Positions 10,640 through 21,151 of a stretch of DNA of 64,000 nucleotides are shown here, piece by piece (position 1 is the first letter of the stretch; every line of letters begins with the position of its first letter). A program made the translations under genes and the position numbers. The stretch is from Mycosarcoma maydis (lineage: Eukaryota; Basidiomycota; Ustilaginomycetes; Ustilaginales), in contig NC_026494.1 of the NCBI RefSeq assembly GCF_000328475.2, forward strand, positions 372,001 to 436,000, written 5' to 3'. The notes under the pieces are model-generated. The model saw only the letters and a list, made by a program, of their open reading frames with translations. It had not been told where the DNA came from and did no database searches.

Positions 10640-12970
10640 ATGCACGCTGTTGCCTTTGCTGCATCCCCCATTCGACTAGACACGATGCAGGCCGCCAACT
10701 CCCACAGCGTCGTCACTCAAGGCGACCTTGAATTTCTCGACGCCCTCACTTCGATGCCGTCTTCCTTCCCGCATCAGCCCAACTATGCGTCTTCTTCCTC
10801 TTCGTCCGCTAGAACAAGACCACTTTCAACACTCAACGCTCTTAGAAGACCACCCATCGACCCCATGGTCTTGGCTGCAAGTTTGAGCTCCGGTCCTCAT
10901 GTCACTCGTCATCACTTCCACCATTCCTTTGGCAGCCATGCACACACCACCAAATCTCAGCAGATGCCTGCGAGTCAGCGTAAGGCGGCTGCTGCTGCAG
11001 CTGCAGCAGCTGCCGCCTCTGATGCTCCACCTCGTGCTTCTTCCCGCCCGGTTCAAACACGCCCTCGGAAACCTTCCGGAGCAAGCGGCTCGTATGCCAA
11101 CTGCGACTATGACGACTTTGAAGATCCTGCCTCCAACGTCAACGTCGCCTCTTCCTCATCTATCAAGGTTGATCCCGTTCCCGAGGTGACAGACGAAGAG
11201 CGTTCCTACTACGCCAGTAGACAGGCGCCTCGCACCGTCCGATTGCAGCAGCAGCAGCAGCACGAACTCGAACAGAAGCGTGCCCAAGCTCAAGTTCAGG
11301 CCGCGCTCCCAGCGGACGTCCGGAACCAAGCTTCGACGCAGGCTGTTGGTATTCGTGCCAGCGACGAACCTGCCCAGCCCGAGCTTCCGGCCCAGCCAGG
11401 CAATCAAGCGGCCAAGACTGTCCTCGTCCCCCCCTCTGCACCGGCCGACACGATCGCACAAGCACTCGACCAACGAAAAGCAGCCGTCGCTGCTGCCACC
11501 GTTGCCCCAACTCAGATTCCCCTTACACCGGCAGCCGAGACTCTGGCGTCCATGCCCACCCAAGTCGGTACGCCGCTGGGCAATCCTGGCATGTCGTCGA
11601 TCGTGCGTCCGCCGCCGGTTCGTGTACGATGTTACGCCCGCACACGGGTTCCCACTCCACATGGTGAGGTGTTTTGCCACCTCTACAAGAACACGCACGA
11701 TACAAAGGAGCATCTTGCCATCGTCATCGACCCGTACCAGAACGACGAAGCCAGCACTCGGATGGGTCCTGACGGTCGACCTGTCAAGGAATCTGATCCG
11801 CTGTATCAGCAGCACGCGCTGAGGAGCAAGTCTCTCGACGAAGTTTGGGGTTCCGAGGAGACAGATATGGAGCGCATCGTGCGAGGTGCTTATGTGGGTA
11901 GGCTCGGTCCTAGCTTCCAGGTTGCGTCCAAGCCGCTTGCGCGCCATTCTCAGCCGCACATGCATTCAAACAGCGCTGATACGCTGGCACCACTCGTGCG
12001 TATCCACTCGGAATGCTTCACCGGTGAGACGATCGGCAGTCAACGTTGCGATTGCGGTGAACAGTTGGACGAAGCCATCCGACTCATTTCGGAAGCCTAC
12101 GACACGTCGAAGCCACGCGATCCCGGTGCTGCTCAGCAGAAGCTCGGCCGCGGCGTGATTGTCTATCTACGTCAGGAAGGACGTGGCATCGGACTATTGG
12201 ACAAACTCATGGCGTACAACTTGCAAGATATGGGTCACGATACCGTCTCGGCCAATATCTTGCTCGGACACCTCCCCGATGCACGAAAGTACGATATCGC
12301 TTCGGCCATCTTGAAGGATTTGGGTGTGGACGAGTGTCGATTGCTGACCAACAATCCGGAAAAGATGGAGGCGTTGGAAGCGGAGGGTGTCAGGGTGGCG
12401 GAGCGGGTAGGCATGGTTCCGAGGGTGTGGAAGTTTGGCAAGAAGTTGAGGAGGAGGAAGAAGGGTGGCAAGAGGAAAGAGAAGGGAGGCAGTGCTAGAG
12501 GTTCGCCGCTTCGAGCTGCAACTGGTGCGAGGAAGGCTTCCAGTCTGTTGAGGCAGATCAGCTTTGGTGGCATGGATGCAAGTATCATTTCTCAGGCGGG
12601 CACCTCGGACTCTGAGGTGGATCCCACCACTGCTGGGTTGCGACACCAAGGCGAGGATATTGTCAATCCTCACGATACGTTTGAGTCAGATGACGATCAG
12701 ATAGACGACAGCGAAGCAGAGGACAGCGCTAGCGACTCGGGCGACTCGTACATCGATCACGTCCTCCGAAGATCCGGAACTACCATGATCGGCGCCAGCA
12801 TCACAAAGGGCCCCGAACTCGAAAAGTACCTCCGAACAAAGGTCCAACGCATGGGCCACCTCCTGACCGTCCCCGACGAATCCCCCGACACTCACGACCA
12901 CCGCCCCGTCTCACAGCCCGATTCTGATCACGAATCCAGCCACCTCCCCACCACCAACAACCCTTCTTAA
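10640..12970 (+). CDS. RIB1: GTP cyclohydrolase II, long form
   Basis: Catalyses the first committed step of riboflavin synthesis, converting GTP to a diaminopyrimidine phosphate, formate and pyrophosphate. The 776-residue protein has its GCHII domain at about residues 325-600. The zinc ligands are visible in [18 protein letters not shown] (C459, C470, C472). Further conserved segments are [15 protein letters not shown], the GTP-contact [18 protein letters not shown], and [11 protein letters not shown] near the domain end. The N-terminal 325 residues are Ala/Gln/Pro-rich, with a run of alanines near 10990-11020. The C-terminal 170 residues are basic and then acidic; neither extension is found in yeast Rib1 (about 345 residues). 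The ATG at 10640 opens the frame; the one at 10685 is a plausible alternative. Confidence 0.95.
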   Translation: MHAVAFAASPIRLDTMQAANSHSVVTQGDLEFLDALTSMPSSFPHQPNYASSSSSSARTRPLSTLNALRRPPIDPMVLAASLSSGPHVTRHHFHHSFGSHAHTTKSQQMPASQRKAAAAAAAAAAASDAPPRASSRPVQTRPRKPSGASGSYANCDYDDFEDPASNVNVASSSSIKVDPVPEVTDEERSYYASRQAPRTVRLQQQQQHELEQKRAQAQVQAALPADVRNQASTQAVGIRASDEPAQPELPAQPGNQAAKTVLVPPSAPADTIAQALDQRKAAVAAATVAPTQIPLTPAAETLASMPTQVGTPLGNPGMSSIVRPPPVRVRCYARTRVPTPHGEVFCHLYKNTHDTKEHLAIVIDPYQNDEASTRMGPDGRPVKESDPLYQQHALRSKSLDEVWGSEETDMERIVRGAYVGRLGPSFQVASKPLARHSQPHMHSNSADTLAPLVRIHSECFTGETIGSQRCDCGEQLDEAIRLISEAYDTSKPRDPGAAQQKLGRGVIVYLRQEGRGIGLLDKLMAYNLQDMGHDTVSANILLGHLPDARKYDIASAILKDLGVDECRLLTNNPEKMEALEAEGVRVAERVGMVPRVWKFGKKLRRRKKGGKRKEKGGSARGSPLRAATGARKASSLLRQISFGGMDASIISQAGTSDSEVDPTTAGLRHQGEDIVNPHDTFESDDDQIDDSEAEDSASDSGDSYIDHVLRRSGTTMIGASITKGPELEKYLRTKVQRMGHLLTVPDESPDTHDHRPVSQPDSDHESSHLPTTNNPS

Positions 12971-13287
12971 TCTGCACTCGCCAATCCACACTTGGTTCAC
13001 TTCATTCAATTCATACTGAAAAACCTTGATCGGATTGCGAAAGAGTCCAATAAATACTGTGCGTATAGTTCGTACTGCAAAAGCAACCGAGTATATGTTT
13101 GTGACCGAGGCCATGGAAGAGCGCGAGCAGCAGGGAGAACATGTGACCATGACGATAGAGAGTGGGGCAAGCTGAGGGGCGTGCACGAGCCAGCAAGGGC
13201 ACATTATCCCCTCCAGCGACCAAAAAAAAAAAAAACTCCAATGACCAATCCTCGAGAGATGCAAGCATCGTCTCAAGCATTATTGCT
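12971..13287. other. convergent 3' intergenic, RIB1/PPZ
   Basis: A 317-bp stretch between two stop codons. It contains a run of A at about 13223-13235 and presumably both 3' UTRs and polyadenylation regions. No gene is seen. Confidence 0.6.
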
Positions 13288-14781
13288 TCAATACGACTGC
13301 TGCGACCCCCTCGCAGGCGGTGATTGATGTTGCAAGAGACTCCTCCTCTTATTCTTGGCCATTTCCTTTTTCAACGCGGCGCCGTCCAGCGGTTTCAACA
13401 ATTCAAACGCGCACAGCAGATCCTCTGAAACCGACATGACCGCACCAAAGTTGTCAAACTCTCCGCAATAGTTGGGTGCCGAGAAGATGGTGACCAGCGT
13501 CCGTTCATTCCAGAACTCGTAGCCGTCCTCGACCACCATATGCGCACGGCAGATGAGGTCGAAATCATACTGAGCCAGGAACTGCTGGATCACGGCTTTG
13601 CCGAAGCAGTAGGAAACGCCTCGTTCGTTGTCCTCCCAGTCCAGTGCAGTATCTGACGGATCGGACCAGAGCAAGTCGTTGAGCAAACCGTAATCGGGAA
13701 CGTCGGTGGGGCGCTCGATGCGTCGAATGTCGTCCATATTCGATAGCGAAGGCGAAAGTCCACCATGCACGCAAAAGATCTTGGACGCCACCACAGCGGC
13801 GATGGGCAACGTGTTGAAGACATCAATGAACGTCTTCCAGATCTTGATGTTGACACGACGCTTGCACTCGTCGTAAAAGCCGTAGACCCGCGTGACGTTG
13901 GCGCACTCATGGTTGCCACGAAGCAGGAAAAAGTTCTCGGGGTACTTGATCTTGTAGCAGAGCAGCAGCAGGATGGTTTCGAGCGATTGCTTGCCTCGGT
14001 CAACGTAATCGCCCAGGAAGAGGTAATTTGCGGATGGTGGGAAACCGCACATCTCAAACAACCGCAAAAGATCGTGGTACTGGCCGTGTGTGTCGCCGAC
14101 AATTTTGACGGGCGGGCTGAGCTCGATGAGCGTGGGTTGCGAGAGAAAGATTTCGCGTGCGGCTTGGCAAACCGCGGTGATCTCGGCGTTCTTGAGCGCT
14201 GGTTTGGGGATCTTGCCCGAATAACCCGCCTCGAGGAGACGCGAGATCATGTCATCAATGTCAAAGGTGCGAACCTGGTCGCCGCCAGCCGCAGCTTGCG
14301 CGTTCTTGCCAACGGAGCTAGGGAAGCCGGTGCTGCCGCTCTGTGCGAGTGGATTGGAGAGGATCGTGTTGGCGGTAGGCACGGATGTGCTTTGGGATGC
14401 AGCGTCGTTCGCGGGCCGCGGGCCACCGACGTCAGAAGCGGGGGCTGATCTAGCTACGGCGGAACTGCCCACCTCACTGGATTCTTCTTGGCCTTCGAGC
14501 ACGTTGCGTGCCGAGGGCGAGGGAGATGGCAAGGGCGATTCGTGTCTGCTAACGCCGCCGCGCTTTTCGATTTTGGCGGGAGCGGAAGAGCCATTATTCG
14601 CGAAGTTGCCCGAGCCATTTTCAGTTACCGCGAGAGAGTCCTTGCTCTTGGCGCGTAGAAGGTTGGAAGAGTCGGAGCCGGGTAAGCCGTTGGACGCATC
14701 GACACTGTCATCGCCGTCTTGAAGTTTGGACTTGCCCTTTCGGGAGGAGCCGCCCATGATCTTGCCGAAAGATTTGAACAT
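13288..14781 (-). CDS. Ser/Thr protein phosphatase, PPZ type
   Basis: A PP1-like catalytic phosphatase. In yeast, PPZ enzymes act on cation homeostasis and cell integrity and are inhibited by Hal3-type proteins. The 497-residue protein has a Ser-rich N-terminal extension of about 190 residues, then the catalytic domain, with metal and catalytic motifs [10 protein letters not shown] (near residue 228), [20 protein letters not shown] and [11 protein letters not shown]. The long Ser-rich extension and the catalytic-domain sequence favour PPZ over PP1 itself. The first ATG (14781) gives [19 protein letters not shown]. The second ATG, eight codons on, gives an MGGSSRKGK start that looks like the myristoylated N-terminus of yeast Ppz proteins. 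It is convergent with RIB1. Confidence 0.93.
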   Translation of the reverse strand: MFKSFGKIMGGSSRKGKSKLQDGDDSVDASNGLPGSDSSNLLRAKSKDSLAVTENGSGNFANNGSSAPAKIEKRGGVSRHESPLPSPSPSARNVLEGQEESSEVGSSAVARSAPASDVGGPRPANDAASQSTSVPTANTILSNPLAQSGSTGFPSSVGKNAQAAAGGDQVRTFDIDDMISRLLEAGYSGKIPKPALKNAEITAVCQAAREIFLSQPTLIELSPPVKIVGDTHGQYHDLLRLFEMCGFPPSANYLFLGDYVDRGKQSLETILLLLCYKIKYPENFFLLRGNHECANVTRVYGFYDECKRRVNIKIWKTFIDVFNTLPIAAVVASKIFCVHGGLSPSLSNMDDIRRIERPTDVPDYGLLNDLLWSDPSDTALDWEDNERGVSYCFGKAVIQQFLAQYDFDLICRAHMVVEDGYEFWNERTLVTIFSAPNYCGEFDNFGAVMSVSEDLLCAFELLKPLDGAALKKEMAKNKRRSLLQHQSPPARGSQQSY

Positions 14782-17539
14782 GGCTGATGTTATAGATATG
14801 AGCACAGAAGAGCGGTTGGAAGCAAGAAGCAAGTAATGATGCGTGATGATGATGAACGAGTTAATCAGCTTCCTCTTGTTTGTGCGAAGGTGACGTAACC
14901 GTACAGTGCCCAAAGTTGATTGCTTTGAAGAAGCCGGTGTGGCTGGAAGACGGTGCAGCGACGAGGCGAGCTTGGTTTTCGGCTTTCTTGGCTGAGTGAG
15001 AAGCTTCGCAAGAAGCAGCGGGTGTGAGCCAGCTAGTACAGAAGCAGAATGGATGTACAAGCACTTATTCGTGCAATACCGGCGGTAAGGTAGATCAGAA
15101 CGACGAGAGCACAAAGAGAGATTGTCGACTACGAGAACCTTGACTGCAGCTTTGATTGTTGCCTCTTTGAGGTTGACAGAAAATTTGCACCGTTGACGAT
15201 CGAAGCCCGAGGTGAAGGATGCGAACGTTTAATCCAGCAATCGCGACGCCGAGTCGGACGACGTAGCTCGCCAGGTTGGCAGAAGCAGGTGCAATCGAAG
15301 GATGTGCCTGCGTCAAAGCGAGAACAAAGCTTGGCGTCGTCTTGGAGGTGATGGAAGGTGTCCGAGCAAGAGTGTGTGTTGAGCAGGAATGAAGAGATGA
15401 AGGAAGGTGGAGCCTAAGCAAAGCAGCTGCAACAAGTGATGTGTGTGTGTGTGTGTGTGTGTGTTTGTGCGTGTGTCGGGATGGGTGAGCGTGAAGCAAG
15501 CGTCACAGTGGTCAAGTGGCTCGACCAGATGTGACAGTTGGAAAATGCAGGCTGCCAGTCAGTTGTGAGTGTGCAGTCGCAGAGTTATGAATGTGATTTT
15601 TGGTTGTTGTTTCCTCCAATACTGTATATTCACGTTTAGTCACACAGCTGCCAAGGCCACAGCGGTGAGCCGCGTCGTAGGCCGACAGCGCTCAGGCAGT
15701 CGTGAGACGCCAAAAAGCTTGCAGCGCTTCTGGCAATTTGCTGCTGCAAATTCAGGTGGTAATTTCCCTTTGGAGGCAAAAGTCACAAAAGCCAAGCCTA
15801 AAGCAAATACTCCGCGCTTAAACTCGGCAGACTTAGGGTTGAGCTGTTGTTTAGTACATTCACGATTCATTTAGTAAACAATCTTGCGGACTACTAAGTT
15901 CAACTGCCTCTCAGCAACGCGGAGAGAGAAGGCCAAGCCAGTCACGAGTAAACCTGGAGAAGCTCCTTGGCGACCGAAGCTTACGACCCCTTTTTTTCTT
16001 CTCGCCGTCATGCTCCGTGCGGCCTCTGATGATTTAAGATGACTTCAAAGCACTCCCGACTTTTCGCAGCTTCGGCACGCTTCATCATCGCTAACCTCCG
16101 TCACTCACCGAGGGGCTCACCAATTACTCGCAATGACATAAGGCAACAACTCGTTGCACCTTATATTACTATATAGTATGAGCACCTTCCTCTTGCCTCC
16201 AATCCTGATTGGCTTGCCTCCCTATCATTTTGTCCGCAATCACGATATGTTATTAAACTCTAAAACGCACCGGTCGCTATCTTTGGCGGAACACTCATCA
16301 AGACTGACTGAGCCTTAAAATGAGCAACAAATTTTTCCGTCCGAGGAACGCCTCGTTGACCTCCGGTTGTGAAGCTGCGGTTGCAAGCAAGCTCGTCTCG
16401 TTTCGTAGTCGTTAATACCCCAACCACCCCTTTAGTCAGCAGGCTGTGCGCAAGTAAGCCGTGTGGGTACATGATGCGGTGCTCAAATCGAATCGCAATT
16501 GGCCAGCACCGCGTGGTTCTTGCGACAACAACATCTTTCGGCGCAACGCAGAACCAACTCCAACCTTTTTATGCCGTGGCACTCACGATTGTCTCGCAAG
16601 AAGAATCGGGATCTTATCAGCCGCAATTGCCTGCGCCACATGGAGAGCCTCCTTATACATGCAATTTCCAGCCGGCGGTGTGGCACATGTTGGCCTAACA
16701 ATATAAGTGTATGGCGTGGACCAGGCCATGGACCGTTGACAAGTCCTGCACTCGGCAACAGTCGTGAGTGATTTCCATTCCCGATTCACGATTCACACGA
16801 TCTGTTATCCGTGACTGATCGTCAATCCGGCATCCTCACACTCGTGACTTGCATATCCGTTGCCCCGCCAGTAACACCCGTAATCTTGACAGCGATTGTC
16901 GACTCGTTGCTCATCCTGAAGCGCTAGTGAGTGGAAGCTGAAGCCAAAGTCATGAGAACCAATACATCTTGCCCAGCAGCCTACGTCGACGAGAGTACCG
17001 GTGGCGCTCAATCTCGAAAAAGCAACACCCACAAGCAATCAAGAATTGCCCAACCCAAGAGAATTCTCACAGTTCACATCAATCAGCAGTAGCAGCTACT
17101 CCGGCATCAGAGATATGCAGCACGTCAATGCAACCCAATCTCGATACTTTTCTCTGCATCACTCGCCCAAGTGACGGCCAGAACAGCTTTGTGAAGACCG
17201 GCATCAGCTGCCCAGGCTTAGCCGATCTCGCAACATCTGTCCTCCAGCCGTTCTTTCCCAAATGCCAACGGTCTTCACCGAGTCACACATCATCAAGCAT
17301 GGAAGCCATGTGCCTGTATGCAAGTATTGCATTTTTGGGGGGGTTGGTGGAATCTGTGCAGAGCCAGACGGGACGGCAACAACAGCATCCCGCTACTGAT
17401 AAATGTACATGATGCATCGAGAATGTTGATGATGATGACAAGACTACGCCGAGCCGCTCGGTCGCGAAGAACCCGGAACAAACCAAGAGGACGTTGCAAC
17501 GAGTGCAAAGATCATCTTTTAAAGGTTTGCGAAACCGCA
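14782..17539. other. 2.8-kb gene-poor region
   Basis: Upstream of the phosphatase and downstream of eL30. A TG microsatellite lies at 15440-15480. Short open frames are present on both strands, but none shows a family motif or convincing codon use. Sparse TCACGA copies occur, for example near 15858 and 16785. I see no tRNA-like or other structured RNA gene by eye. Confidence 0.45.
15440..15480. repeat. TG dinucleotide microsatellite
   Basis: A near-perfect (GT)n run broken by ttt and c near its end. It lies in the upstream region of the PPZ-type phosphatase gene. Confidence 0.95.
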
Positions 17540-17971
17540 TTAAGCAGCAACGGTGGAGAGCAGGTCCGAGTCACCAGCGTCGAGGATGGTCATAACACTG
17601 TTCGAGATCAAGGCCCGATGGAGATGCGTTGTACAAGATCAGTCTTCAGATCATTGGCTAGTAAAAAGGCACGTGCAAATGTAGGAGTGAGAAACTTACC
17701 CGACGCGGAACAGCTTACCAGCAGCAGTACCAAGAGCGACGTTGGTGCCCTGGTAGTGGTGGACGGCAGTCTTGGAAAGCATGGCGTAGTACTCGATCTC
17801 GGACTTGCGCAGAGGAGGCGTGTTAGCCGAGATGAGTACGAGCTTAGCCTTGCCAGAGCGCATGTTCTTGAGAGCGCTCTTAAGGCCGAGGGCGACCTTA
17901 CCAGACTTGATGACAAGCTGGAGCTTGGTGTTGATGTTGTCCTGGGACGACTTCTTAGCCTTAGGAGCCAT
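17540..17971 (-). CDS. RPL30: 60S ribosomal protein eL30 (L30), 2 exons
   Basis: Structural protein of the large ribosomal subunit with an L7Ae-like RNA-binding fold. Exon 1 is 17700-17971 and begins [19 protein letters not shown]. It includes the family stretches [33 protein letters not shown] and [27 protein letters not shown] donor follows GTCGG, and a CAG acceptor at 17598-17600 joins exon 2 (17540-17597), which encodes [18 protein letters not shown] and a stop. The 109-residue product matches the usual length, and the GDSDLL end is diagnostic. The 102-nt intron lies between codons for FRV and the C-terminal tail. Antisense open frames over this gene are shadows. Confidence 0.97.
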
Positions 17972-19731
17972 GGTTCTGTCGGTAGTTGGAAACGAAAAGG
18001 GTGAATGGGTGGTAGATGGGAGAGAGAGTTGATAGAAAAGGCCTCCAGTAAGTATCACGTGTGATGCTTAACTTTCGCAGGCAGGGTCCCTGTAGAGCAC
18101 GAGGGTAGAAAGTCGAGTAAAGAATGGACAAGTGGTCGGCATGCAGCTCCTGCGTATCTTTCGAGTCCCATAGAGCGGCGGCATCGTCTTTCCAGCCAGC
18201 ATACATGTCCCCATCCGTGATTCTCTCCGATCTCCTATTTGTCATTTTTGACACAGTAATGCTGATCGAGGACAGTCGCGTGGCGTGTAATGTTATTCTG
18301 ACTAGGTCAAACGACCTTGAAACGTGTCCTTGGCATGGCCACAGAGTGTCCATGAAGACAGGTGCTTCATCGATCATAGATCCATCACATGCTGCCATGC
18401 AGGACGACACACCGCGGCCGTCCACCCAAAGCGGTCCTACTTCATCTTGCAGAATGTTACCCCAATCTCTGCACTTTAGGTACGAGTCATATCCTTCTTC
18501 GCTGCTGCTGTATCGACGATGCAATAATGTTTGTGCCGCTGATGATGATGATTACTTACGCTATGTTATATATATGCGGTGAGGTCGAGGTGGTGACTTG
18601 GAGGGGATGGAAGGAACAATGACTTCGAGACTCGAGCTATTCCATCGTCCTGCGTTCTCTCCCTTGAGCCTTTCTCGCTCTCGTTGTCTCGCTCGCCTGT
18701 CTACAAAAGTCTTTTCGAGTTCAAGCTTCAACCTCGGAAACTAACATTCCAAGTGTTAAAAAATCTCATTCTTCTAAATTGCTAGCCAAGCAGAGCTTGT
18801 CGCACCTGCGGTACAGCAAGATTGAGGCAAGCAGCGTCAGAAACATGCTTGTCCAAGTCGATGCGTGGGACTTTTCTTCACGTGATCTTTTGATCCAAGT
18901 TTCGAATTTTTAAAGATCAAATTAGAGCAGTGTTGTATTTTTTCAACATTTGCTTTGGATCCAATATTAGTATTGGCGAGTGAATACAGGGACCCAAGGA
19001 AAGCTTCTGCCTGGCAGTGACGATCGAGTGAGGACCGTGTCTGAGCTTATGGCCTGCTCGAAAGCTGGACTGCTGAGCAAGACAGACGAAGAGAGCCGAA
19101 ACATCAAGCAGGCCTGGCAGTGAGAAGCCCGAATGCGTCGAGCCCAGCTGAGAAGCAACTATGAGCCTACAAGCCTAGGAGTCAGCAAGCAAGCAAAGTC
19201 AAGTCTGAAGGCTCTCGTCGCCATCAACCCTTCTCTCTGCTCCCACCAGTAACTCTCAAGACATACTCTAGCCAAGGTGAGCTTGAACATCACACAATTC
19301 GTCGACGACACTTCTGGACAATCCGGCACTGCCGTCGAAAAGCACTCGTCGTCACCATTACTGCAGCATCCTTTCTCCCAGCAAGGTATCAACACATCGC
19401 ACAGATTTCATACACTTGTCGGCATTGGAATTTCAGATTCACCACATAGCTGCACACATATTCGTCACGCCGGGCCAGCTTTTCTTTCTGGATCCGTCTC
19501 ATCACATTTCTCCGACTAAGCATCGAAGTTAGGACGTCTTAAGGGGCCGACAACTCATTTGGAACTTACAAAGTCAACACATCTTCGCAGTAACCTTTTC
19601 CAACCTAGTTGCTAGCCGTACCGCAGTTGTCGGATTGTCCTTGGTTCTTCCGAATTGAAATCTTCGTAACATAGCCGACACAGTCTCTGACTTTCGATCT
19701 ACAACCACTTACTCTTACACCTAACCTAAAG
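17972..19731. other. 1.76-kb divergent intergenic region, eL30/eL37
   Basis: Holds the promoters of two divergent ribosomal-protein genes, eL30 (minus) and eL37 (plus). A pyrimidine-rich leader with CTTACACCTAACC just before the eL37 ATG is typical of ribosomal-protein transcripts. No additional gene is convincing. Confidence 0.5.
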
Positions 19732-20499
19732 ATGACGAAGGGTACCACTTCTTTCGGTAAGCGACAGTAAGTATCTCTCGTTCATCAACAAGATGCAATG
19801 TACCTGTTTGCCCACTATGCAGGGATCCAGAAAGGCGTTCATTCAGAGGAGACGGATATCATGTTCATGCCGAGCACGACACAAGCAGCATCGACAATTC
19901 GTCTCTCAGCTGTTGGGAACTGATGGGCGGGTAGATTAAAGGAACTTCGCACGGCATGTCACGGAAAAACGATGGGAGTCTTGATGCAGCAGAAGATGGG
20001 TTGAACGTGCAAGTACGAGAACCAGGCTAAATGGCCAATCGAGCTCAAAGAGGTTGCCTTGTGGATATGGTCATGACACCAAGGCAGGCGGTTCAGGCAA
20101 CTTTACGGATCATTGGAGCCGGAACACATCCGTTACAATGCATTTGGGAGTGACGCAGGAACCTATACTGGATGTGAAGCGCGCGAACAGGATCCGCATC
20201 GTCAGTATTTGTAGAGCAATTTTTCTCACCATCCCTTCTACACCCTTGCTCTTGCTCTCTACAGCACCAAGACGCACACCGTCTGCCGACGATGCAACGC
20301 GCGTGCCTTCCACCGTCAGAAAAAGGTTTGCGCTTCGTGCGGTTACCCCGCGGCCAAGATCCGCTCCTACGAGTGGGGCCAGAAGGCTAAGCGCAGAAAG
20401 ACCACCGGTACCGGCCGCATGCGCTACCTCAAGAACGTCAGCCGCCGTGCCAAGAACGGTTTCCAGACTGGCTCCGCCGGCAAGAAGGTGGCCGCCTAA
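19732..20499 (+). CDS. RPL37: 60S ribosomal protein eL37 (L37), 2 exons
   Basis: A small zinc-binding protein of the large ribosomal subunit. Exon 1 (19732-19766) encodes [11 protein letters not shown] and the first two bases of a His codon. A GTAAGT donor opens a 498-nt intron that ends at the CTCTCTACAG acceptor, and exon 2 is 20265-20499. The 89-residue product has the C-x2-C-x14-C-x2-C zinc motif ([19 protein letters not shown]) and the conserved [15 protein letters not shown] and [14 protein letters not shown] segments. Length and sequence match the family closely. The first exon would be missed by simple frame scanning because it has only 11 complete codons. The intron is long for this compact genome. 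Confidence 0.97.
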
Positions 20500-21151
20500 A
20501 CATGTGAACGTCCTTTGTTCCATGTCATCCCCGGTATCTCTTCTCTCTGTTCCGCATCTTCTTCATTGCAATCTCGTTTGACGTCGGCCTCTATGCCAAC
20601 GCTTTACCAGCATATTTTCCGACTTTGACCGCGACTCGGCTCACCCACGAAGGGCGTTGTTGACCGCCCTCATTGTCCTCATACACCAAAAACCTCAAAA
20701 CTGATCATCCTTCCTTCTGGGTTACGCTTTCGACGAAAGAAACGCCGAGCATTGCCGAGGGTGAGGAGGAAGCGAATGCAGGTCTCGCGCTAGAGTGCCT
20801 ATCAGGTTGCTCTTCGCTTTGTACATCACATCCAGCACGACCCTCACACACATCTACCCAATCTTTCTCCCCGTGTCGCCCTTGCACAAAATACATAACT
20901 TTCTCCAGCTCTCTCGTGCCCAATGATTAATGTGGTTAGCTTCAAAATGTGTGATTTTGACTTGAGGGAATCTACACAAAGTGTCGCACGACATCAATGG
21001 CGACGATCAGGCATGAGTTTAGATCATGCGTGCTGACGCCGAAAGCGATCTGCCATGTAGCCAACTGATAGTGAGGTGAGATCTACAATTACGAATGGGA
21101 TCTCCTCATTTGTATTGGCAGAGGCTAAACCTGCTTTCTTCGGGAGCGGCT
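20500..21151. other. convergent 3' intergenic, eL37/LEO1
   Basis: Contains both 3' UTRs and no recognisable gene. Two short frames at about 20673-20930 oppose one another and show no family features. Confidence 0.5.

Noticed and set aside
14782..17539. Hidden gene or tRNA cluster in the gene-poor stretch
   Set aside because: Reading by eye found no T-loop-like GTTCRA with a matching acceptor stem and no family motif in any frame. A tRNAscan and covariance search would settle it.
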